Source: Micrococcales bacterium (GTDB taxonomy: Bacteria; Actinomycetota; Actinomycetes; Actinomycetales; Microbacteriaceae). From it: a DNA stretch of 64,000 nt. The position numbers and the translations under genes are program-made. The stretch is taken from NCBI GenBank assembly GCA_947452235.1, contig CANGBK010000001.1:1-64000 (forward strand), written 5' to 3'. Position 1 is the first letter of the stretch. Each line of letters starts with the position of its first letter. Below are positions 58,396 to 64,000 of this stretch, in pieces. The notes beneath the pieces are model-generated. The model had not been told where the DNA came from. It made no database searches and saw only the letters and a list, made by a program, of their open reading frames with translations.

Positions 58396-59334
58396 ATGTT
58401 TTGGCGTAAGAAGTCCAAAGAGGATGGTTCACCTCAGGTTCAGGAAGTTGAATTACCTAAAAGGAATCTAACCAAAAGCATCAAGAGTATCTTTTCTAGA
58501 ATTAAATTTGATCTTGAAGACCTAGGTTCTTTAGAAGATGTTCTTATTCAAGCTGACTTTGGTGTTGATGCGGCTGAAGAGATTGTTCAGGAACTTACCT
58601 CGATTGCTAAAAAGCAAGGACTCTCAACCGAAGCAGATCTTAAGAATGCTCTAAAGGATTTGCTAATAGCCAAGATTTCAAGAACTGATTCAGCTCTAAA
58701 CCTTGATTCGGATCAGAGCCCAAATGTGATTCTCGTTGTTGGCGTTAATGGTGCAGGGAAGACCACCACCATCGGAAAGCTTGCCCACTATCTTGTTTCA
58801 GGTGGAGCAAAGCTAACTCTAGGAGCAGCCGATACTTTCCGCGCAGCAGCTGTTGAGCAGTTAGCAACCTGGGCTACTAGAAGTAATGCAGAGTTGGTTG
58901 GTCCAAGAACTGAAGGTCAAGATCCAGCAGCTGTTGCCTACGAAGCTGTTGAAGCCGGTATTTCAAACCAGAGTGACATAGTCATCATTGATACAGCTGG
59001 ACGTCTTCAAAACAAACAGGGTTTGATGGATGAACTCGGCAAGATCAGAAGAAGCATTGAAAAGCAGGCTCCTATCAATGAAGTTTTGTTGGTGCTTGAT
59101 GCAACCACCGGGCAGAATGCTTTGAGCCAGGCGAAGGCTTTCACTGAGGTTTCTAATGTCACAGGCATAGTGCTTACCAAACTGGATGGCAGTGCTAAAG
59201 GTGGCATTGTTTATGCAATTCAACAGCAGCTTGATATTCCAGTTAAGTTAATAGGTGTTGGTGAAGGAATCGATGACTTTGGTTTCTTTGAACCAAGCGA
59301 GTTTGTTCTAGGGTTGCTAGGGGAGAGTGAGTGA
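58396..59334 (+). CDS. ftsY: Signal recognition particle receptor FtsY
   Basis: 312 aa. Receptor that hands ribosome-nascent-chain complexes from Ffh to the Sec channel. Short basic N-terminus without a long acidic A domain, then NG domain with 'GVNGAGKTTTIGKLAHY', 'DTFRAAAVEQLATWA', 'IDTAGRLQNKQGLMDEL' and 'TKLDGSAKGG'. It overlaps the ffh start (TGATG). Confidence 0.97.
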   Translation: MFWRKKSKEDGSPQVQEVELPKRNLTKSIKSIFSRIKFDLEDLGSLEDVLIQADFGVDAAEEIVQELTSIAKKQGLSTEADLKNALKDLLIAKISRTDSALNLDSDQSPNVILVVGVNGAGKTTTIGKLAHYLVSGGAKLTLGAADTFRAAAVEQLATWATRSNAELVGPRTEGQDPAAVAYEAVEAGISNQSDIVIIDTAGRLQNKQGLMDELGKIRRSIEKQAPINEVLLVLDATTGQNALSQAKAFTEVSNVTGIVLTKLDGSAKGGIVYAIQQQLDIPVKLIGVGEGIDDFGFFEPSEFVLGLLGESE

Positions 59335-60809
59335 TGTTCGGTAATCTATCTGATCGTTTAGTTGAAACCTTTAAGAACCTTAGATCTAAGGGTAAGCTCA
59401 CCGCATCTGATATTGATGCAACGCTTAGAGAAATCCGTCGAGCACTACTGGAAGCAGATGTTGCTCTAGAAGTAGTCAAAAACTTTATTGCTGCTGTTCG
59501 TGAACGAGCTTTAGGTGATGAGGTTTCAAAGGCTCTAAACCCAGCTCAGCAAGTCGTTCAGATAGTTCAAGAAGAACTGGTAACTATTCTTGGTGGTTCG
59601 CAAAGACAACTCCAGTTTGCGAAGAACCCGCCGACTGTAATCATGCTGGCCGGTTTGCAGGGTTCCGGTAAAACAACGTTGGCTGGAAAACTAGCTAAAT
59701 GGCTGAAAGATCAGAACCAAACCCCACTTCTTGTTGCCTGTGATTTGCAACGACCTAATGCAGTTAATCAACTTCAGGTTATTGGTGAACGTGTTGGGGT
59801 TCCTGTTTTTGCCCCTGAAGAAGGTAACGGTAAAGGAAACCCGGTTGCTGTTGCTAAAGATGCAATCAAGTTTGCTAAGCAGAAGCAATATTCTGTTGTC
59901 CTGATAGACACCGCTGGTCGCCTTGGCATTGATGAAGAGATGATGCAGCAGGCTAAAGACATCAGAAAAGCAACAGAGCCTGATGAAGTTTTGTTTGTAA
60001 TTGACTCAATGATTGGTCAGGATGCTGTCAACGTCGCTAAAGCTTTCGAAGACGGTGTTGGCATTGATGGTGTTGTTTTAACCAAACTAGATGGTGATGC
60101 TCGCGGTGGTGCTGCTTTATCTGTAGCTCAGGTAACCGGTAAGCCAATCATCTTTGCTTCAACTGGGGAAGGCGTGGATGCCTTTGAGCCTTTCTATCCA
60201 GATCGCATGGCGTCAAGAATTCTTGACATGGGTGACATCCTCACTCTTATTGAGCAAGCTCAAAAGAGTTTTGATGAAGCTGAAGCTAAAGCCATGGCTG
60301 AAAAGATGGCTAAAGATGCTTTCACTTTGGAAGATTTCTTGGAGCAGATGCAGCAACTCAGAAAGATGGGTTCACTAAAGAGCATGCTCGGCATGATGCC
60401 TGGGGCTGGAAAGCTCAAGAGCCAACTCGAGAACTTTGATGAAAAAGAGATTGATCGAACTGAAGCGATCATTCTTTCTATGACACCTAAGGAACGTAAA
60501 GATCCAAAGATTTTGAATGGTTCGAGAAGGCTTCGAATTGCTAAAGGCTCTGGCATGACTGTCACCGATGTGAATGGTTTAGTGAATCGTTTTGAACAGG
60601 CAGCCAAGATTATGAAGACTATGGCTAAAGGTGGCAACCCTGGTATTCCTGGCATGCCTCAGGGGATGGGTGCTATGCCTAGACCTCAGGCTAAAAAAGA
60701 TAAGAACAAGAAAAAGGCTAAATCGGGCAATCCAGCTAAAAGAGCTGCTGAGATTTCAGGTATTCAACTTCCAAAAGATGAAGGTTCAGGCTCCGCTTTT
60801 GGGCTGTAG
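59334..60809 (+). CDS. ffh: Signal recognition particle protein Ffh
   Basis: 491 aa from the ATG at 59334. SRP GTPase. G1 'GLQGSGKTTLAGKLA', 'DLQRPNAVNQLQVIGE', 'IDTAGRLGIDEEMM', 'TKLDGDARGGAALS', then the methionine-rich M domain ('MGSLKSMLGMMPG', 'GMTVTDVNGLVNRF') that binds SRP RNA and signal peptides. The C-terminal tail is basic with Lys-rich repeats. Confidence 0.97.
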   Translation: MFGNLSDRLVETFKNLRSKGKLTASDIDATLREIRRALLEADVALEVVKNFIAAVRERALGDEVSKALNPAQQVVQIVQEELVTILGGSQRQLQFAKNPPTVIMLAGLQGSGKTTLAGKLAKWLKDQNQTPLLVACDLQRPNAVNQLQVIGERVGVPVFAPEEGNGKGNPVAVAKDAIKFAKQKQYSVVLIDTAGRLGIDEEMMQQAKDIRKATEPDEVLFVIDSMIGQDAVNVAKAFEDGVGIDGVVLTKLDGDARGGAALSVAQVTGKPIIFASTGEGVDAFEPFYPDRMASRILDMGDILTLIEQAQKSFDEAEAKAMAEKMAKDAFTLEDFLEQMQQLRKMGSLKSMLGMMPGAGKLKSQLENFDEKEIDRTEAIILSMTPKERKDPKILNGSRRLRIAKGSGMTVTDVNGLVNRFEQAAKIMKTMAKGGNPGIPGMPQGMGAMPRPQAKKDKNKKKAKSGNPAKRAAEISGIQLPKDEGSGSAFGL

Positions 60810-60817
60810 TTGAAGTT

Positions 60818-62614
60818 CTATCGAACTGTCAACTGAACCTGAAGGACTTTAGATAAGTCTGCGCCAAGCGGTTTTAATTCGATTACGTGAGTGATTCCCG
60901 TGGAGCATGTGTTGTCTGAACTTGGCGACACTGTTACTTTCAAATACCTAGACGAGTTAGACACTAACCTGCTTGGCGCTGAAACTAAATAGCTTGAGCT
61001 GAAACCGTTTGAAGCAGTTCCAAGATTTGTGAATTGAAGATTGCTAGAAACTTCATTTCCCGAAGCATCAGACTCAGCAATACAAATTGCTGCAGAGGTG
61101 TCTCCGGTAACTGGCAAGTTAGGTATTGAAACAGCGGACGACCTTGGATAAACAGGTATCACAATGGGTGTGATCGCATCGACCGACGGTGGCGGTGGCG
61201 GGTTATCTACCCACCTAGCAAAGAGTGAGCTATCCCATGTCGCATAGGTTGATGCAGAAAAGGTTTCCCCTGGAGATCCAGCTCGAACTAACATTTCTTG
61301 CGAGTTGCTATAGGTGTACCAACCTTCCAGGTATTGCCCTGGACGTTCAGCAGTTGGAAGAGTAAAGTCCGCAAAGTTTGTTACAGAAGTTGTCATTTGG
61401 GAGCTGTAATCCACGAAGTCCCAAAAATTGTATGGATCGACATCCGAAATTGTCAGATTGTAAAAGTTGAACTCTGACTTCCATTGTGCATAAAGAGTTT
61501 TGCTTTCTGAGAAAGGAAAAGAACCACCATCGTCGTAAGCATCTCCACTACCGTCTGGGGCTGTGTTCCAACCTGTTAGCCAGGTGGAGTATGAATCAAA
61601 AGGCACTTTTATGCAATGAGTTGGGTCATACCAAGAAAGACAACTATTTTGAAGGTAGCCTGCGCTGTTGTCTTGCGAGTATTGTCGTGGCAAAGCACCG
61701 CTACCTCCGTTGGCATCAAAGTCAACATAGGTTGGAGCGTAAATTTGTCGTTGAAGAACTAGACGTGAAGGAATGTTTGCTGAGATATCTGTTGAACTTG
61801 ACGTTGTGAAGTTATCAAACTCAAAACCATTTCCTGGAGCGATTAGGTTAACTCGATTGAAAGTAGTTCCTGGAGCTGCGATGAAGTGGATGTATACGAA
61901 AGGTTCTTGAGCCTGGGTGTAATTGCTTTGATAGGCATAGGTATTGGTTGGGTCTTGATCTGAAAAGGAAGTTGGAGTTCCGACTTCCTGCCAGTCGACC
62001 GGATTAGAAATATAGAACTTCGTGGCGTAGGCGTCACCGTTTTGCGAATTTAGATTTTGAGCGTTGTAGAGCACATCTGCAACATCATTTGCTGAAGTAT
62101 TGGCGACAAGATCTGTTCCGTTCAAAAGTTGTATTTGGTTACCAGCGGAACCTGCTGACCACCACATTCCAAAATATGTCTGTGGTGTGTCAAAAACTAT
62201 TGAAGCTCCGCCATAACCTACCGCTCCATAATTGATTGGATTTGGATATGTTCCTACTGTTGGGGAACTTGATGTTGTGCTTGCACCACCATAATTTATT
62301 TCTGGTCTAACGTGGCAGTCCGGTGTTGAAAGGTAAAGCGGTTGAATCGTTCCGCCGTTGAATGAACAAACGTCGTAGAGGTTTTGGTCGTTAAAAGTAG
62401 TCACTGAGGTTTCCGAAGGGTAATCTTCAGCAACATATGATCCTTGAACGAATGGTTGATCTAGGTACATTGACGCTGTTTGGGAAGGCCCGGTAGCGTT
62501 AGCTCCTGGTGCTGAGGTTGGAAAGATTATGAACGCAAGCACGAACAGGGATGAGAGTGCTTTGACTCTTGATTTCGGCCTAATTCGGTTGGTTCGGTCC
62601 CTAAGGGAAGACAT
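60818..62614 (-). CDS. Secreted protein with Flg_new/InlB B-repeat-like domains
   Basis: 598 aa from the ATG at 62614 (AGGTGG upstream); the track start adds 10 residues. Signal peptide with likely cleavage near 'PGANA'. An N-terminal domain of about 250 residues resembles exported beta-sandwich modules ('TPQTYFGMWWSAGSAGNQIQLLNG'). Two repeat modules of the Listeria-Bacteroides/InlB B type follow ('YVDFDANGGSGALPRQY' to 'SKTLYAQWKS', and 'GQYLEGWYTY' to 'SSLFARWVDN'), then a Pro-rich linker and an Ig-like end. Likely a surface or released adhesin-like protein. It lies antisense between ffh and rpsP. Confidence 0.8.
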   Translation of the reverse strand: MSSLRDRTNRIRPKSRVKALSSLFVLAFIIFPTSAPGANATGPSQTASMYLDQPFVQGSYVAEDYPSETSVTTFNDQNLYDVCSFNGGTIQPLYLSTPDCHVRPEINYGGASTTSSSPTVGTYPNPINYGAVGYGGASIVFDTPQTYFGMWWSAGSAGNQIQLLNGTDLVANTSANDVADVLYNAQNLNSQNGDAYATKFYISNPVDWQEVGTPTSFSDQDPTNTYAYQSNYTQAQEPFVYIHFIAAPGTTFNRVNLIAPGNGFEFDNFTTSSSTDISANIPSRLVLQRQIYAPTYVDFDANGGSGALPRQYSQDNSAGYLQNSCLSWYDPTHCIKVPFDSYSTWLTGWNTAPDGSGDAYDDGGSFPFSESKTLYAQWKSEFNFYNLTISDVDPYNFWDFVDYSSQMTTSVTNFADFTLPTAERPGQYLEGWYTYSNSQEMLVRAGSPGETFSASTYATWDSSLFARWVDNPPPPPSVDAITPIVIPVYPRSSAVSIPNLPVTGDTSAAICIAESDASGNEVSSNLQFTNLGTASNGFSSSYLVSAPSRLVSNSSRYLKVTVSPSSDNTCSTGITHVIELKPLGADLSKVLQVQLTVR

Positions 62615-62913
62615 CGCACCACCTGAATCGACTATTTGAGGCATAACTCACTGAAACTTACTGTCAATTGTACATTGTAAAATGAAAGTGTTAGGGGAGC
62701 GTTAGAACTGGCAAACGAGCAACTTTTGACCTGAAACGCGCCTGTTCTCGCTGGTGGTTGCCCTGACCCCTTATTTCTGGCAGAATAGAGCGGTTGCCCT
62801 AAGTTTGACCCTCTAACCAAACTCAAGAGCAACCCCATCAGAGCTTGACTACCGAGTGTGCCCCCACGCTCACGGTTGATCGTTCGACCCAATACACAAC
62901 AAACAGGAGCATT
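62615..62913. other. Intergenic region with rpsP promoter and structured leader
   Basis: About 300 bp without a gene. TTGCCC (62758-62763), 17 nt and CAGAAT (62781-62786) form a plausible rpsP promoter. The predicted transcript begins with a nested hairpin, GGTTGC...GCAACC (62792-62834) enclosing AGTTTG/CAAACT. Confidence 0.5.
62758..62786 (+). promoter_or_regulatory. Putative promoter of the rpsP operon
   Basis: -35 TTGCCC, 17-nt spacer, -10 CAGAAT. Leader of about 120 nt to the GTG start. Confidence 0.5.
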
Positions 62914-63480
62914 GTGGCCGTAAAAATCCGCCTAAAGCGTCTAGGAAAACTTAAGACGCCTCACTACCGTATCGTCGTAGCAGACTCACGCACCGCGCGT
63001 AATGGTCGAGTTATTGAAGAGATCGGTCGTTATGTACCAACCAACGATCCATCAATTATTGAAATCAATTCAGAGCGTGCTCTTTACTGGCTAGGTGTTG
63101 GCGCTCAGCCAACCGAGCAGGTTGAAGTTCTTTTGAAGCTAACCGGTGACTATCAGAAGTCAAAGGGTGACGCATCAGCTAAGAACACTGTTAAGCCTCA
63201 GGTAGCTAAAGAAGCTTTCGTTGCTGACACAAAGAAGAAGCCAGTTCTAAAGCCTCGTGAAGAAATCGTGGTCAAGAAGGAAGCTGACAAGGTTGCTGAA
63301 GATGTAGTTGAAGCTGTTGTTGAAGCAGCTGCTGCAGAAGAAGCTCTTGAAGAAATCGTTGAAGCTGCTGCAGAAGTTGCAGCTGAAGAAGCTGTCGCTG
63401 AAGTAGTTGCTGAAGAGGCAGCTGCCGAAGTAGTTGCTGAAGAATCTGCACCAGAGGCAGAGAAGACAGAAGAGGCTTAA
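62914..63480 (+). CDS. rpsP: 30S ribosomal protein S16 with long acidic Ala/Glu tail
   Basis: The track start adds 23 codons. The GTG at 62914 after CAGGAG gives 188 aa beginning '[20 protein letters not shown]', the canonical S16 N-terminus. S16 proper ends near residue 85. The remaining about 100 residues are low-complexity Ala/Glu/Val with repeats of the form '[10 protein letters not shown]'. Extended tails occur in actinobacterial S16, but here the tail is longer than the ribosomal domain. Component of the small subunit. Confidence 0.96.
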   Translation: MAVKIRLKRLGKLKTPHYRIVVADSRTARNGRVIEEIGRYVPTNDPSIIEINSERALYWLGVGAQPTEQVEVLLKLTGDYQKSKGDASAKNTVKPQVAKEAFVADTKKKPVLKPREEIVVKKEADKVAEDVVEAVVEAAAAEEALEEIVEAAAEVAAEEAVAEVVAEEAAAEVVAEESAPEAEKTEEA

Positions 63481-63482
63481 TC

Positions 63483-63719
63483 GTGCTTGCCAATGCGCTC
63501 GAACACTTGGTCAAGGGGATCGTTGATCACCCTGAGGATGCAACCGTAACTCAAAGAAGCACCAACCGTGGTGACCTACTTGAGATTCACGTGCACCCAG
63601 ATGACCTTGGTCGAGTAATCGGGCGCAAAGGCCGCACCGCCAAAGCTCTTCGCACCGTAGTGAAGGCTCTTGCCGATGGTAAGAAGATTCGCGTAGACGT
63701 AGTCGACGGTGACTTCTAG
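63483..63719 (+). CDS. khpA: KH-domain RNA-binding protein (KhpA/YlqC-like)
   Basis: 78 aa, GTG start 2 bp after rpsP. 'GDLLEIHVHPDDLGRVIGRKGRTAKALRTVVKAL' contains the GRKG RNA-binding loop. KhpA forms a heterodimer with KhpB and affects translation and cell-length control in Gram-positives. Standard neighbour of rpsP and rimM. Confidence 0.93.
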   Translation: MLANALEHLVKGIVDHPEDATVTQRSTNRGDLLEIHVHPDDLGRVIGRKGRTAKALRTVVKALADGKKIRVDVVDGDF

Positions 63720-64000
63720 TAACACAGCCCTTAGGGTCGGTCGGTTACTAAAGGCCCACGGCCTAAAAGGTGCTATCAAACTTGAGCTATACACAGATAG
63801 CCCTAATGAACGTTTTGTTCCTGGTGCGGTTCTAAATCTGCAGGTACCTAGTGAATCTCCATGGTTTGGTAAAACCGTAACAGTCAAAGAAGTTCGTTGG
63901 TATAACAACCAACCAGTTATCTTCCTTGAAGGTATTGAAGACAGAACCCAAGCAGAAACCCTGATCAAAGCTATTTTGCTTGTTGATCAAGATCTCAACG
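63709..64000 (+). CDS. rimM: Ribosome maturation factor RimM, 3' partial
   Basis: Not in the ORF track because it runs off the window. GTG at 63709 overlaps the KH gene by 11 bp. 'LRVGRLLKAHGLKGAIKLELYTDSP' is the RimM N-terminal hallmark, and 'KTVTVKEVRWYNNQPVIFLEGIEDRTQAE' continues the barrel domain. It helps assemble the 30S head with S19. Confidence 0.94.
   Translation, partial: MTSSNTALRVGRLLKAHGLKGAIKLELYTDSPNERFVPGAVLNLQVPSESPWFGKTVTVKEVRWYNNQPVIFLEGIEDRTQAETLIKAILLVDQDLN

Noticed and set aside
63272-63514. Minus-strand Leu/Gln-rich ORF (80 aa) with repeats
   Set aside because: It is the antisense shadow of the Ala/Glu tail of S16.
1-64000. CRISPR arrays, insertion sequences, prophage or restriction-modification genes
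   Set aside because: No regularly spaced repeats and no ORF with transposase, integrase, phage structural or nuclease/methylase hallmarks (RsmD is an rRNA methyltransferase).

Overview
The window comes from a low-GC member of the Actinomycetota, most likely a small-genome freshwater Microbacteriaceae (Luna-type) or a related planktonic lineage. The assignment rests on gene orders typical of that phylum: prfB-ftsE-ftsX-smpB-ssrA, typA-mshB-fdxA-dapC-gltA, and coaD-yceD-rpmF-rnc-mutM-smc-ftsY-ffh-rpsP-KH-rimM. It is supported by a mycothiol-type deacetylase, a secretin-less Tad locus, an Ung with the GQDPYP motif seen in actinobacterial Ungs, a tmRNA tag ending in ALAA, and many apparently leaderless genes with TANNNT about 6 nt before the start codon. 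Genus-level placement is inference.

Layout. 1-5.8 kb: end of a CNNM/CBS membrane protein, an old yellow enzyme, a GT87-like membrane protein, an M20 amidohydrolase, ung and a GNAT acetyltransferase. 5.8-11.8 kb: a secreted subtilase, tRNA-Leu(UAG), and a compact Tad-type pilus or secretion operon that includes a 53-aa pilin-like gene absent from the ORF track. 11.8-19.0 kb: two large paralogous secreted GH13 amylases flanking an MFS transporter, all on the minus strand. 19.1-22.9 kb: prfB, ftsE, ftsX, smpB, tmRNA. 22.9-30.6 kb: cysE-cysK, an intact heliorhodopsin, an accessory segment (secreted S1 protease plus lipoprotein) ending in a decayed piece of a second heliorhodopsin gene, an isochorismatase-like hydrolase, a TPR protein, a small membrane protein, and a HicB/HTH-like regulator divergent from a DoxX-like gene. 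30.7-39.0 kb: a toroid-fold lipoprotein and an oligopeptide ABC system (exported binding protein, an unusually large DppB, DppC, fused DppDF) interrupted by an antisense PH-domain gene. 39.1-49.8 kb: typA, an Ftr1 iron permease with a putative DtxR/IdeR-type box, mshB, fdxA, dapC, gltA, an MFS exporter, rsmD, recG. 49.9-52.0 kb: a two-gene accessory segment (one exported, one membrane protein). 52.0-64.0 kb: the conserved coaD-to-rimM run, with one antisense secreted Flg_new/InlB-repeat protein between ffh and rpsP.

The most unusual structure is that both accessory segments lie directly 3' of a conserved gene and each ends in a second copy of that gene's 3' end. After the heliorhodopsin gene, 81 bp are duplicated 2.5 kb downstream with six differences, all synonymous. 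After recG, the last 22 bp are duplicated 2.1 kb downstream with three differences, all synonymous or stop-to-stop. No integrase or transposase is visible. The pattern fits either elements that rebuild the 3' end of their target gene or recombination with divergent relatives.

Taken together the genes suggest a planktonic heterotroph: secreted amylases and proteases break down polymers, the peptide ABC system and MFS transporters import or export products, heliorhodopsin senses or responds to light, and the remainder is translation, secretion, cell division and DNA-repair housekeeping.
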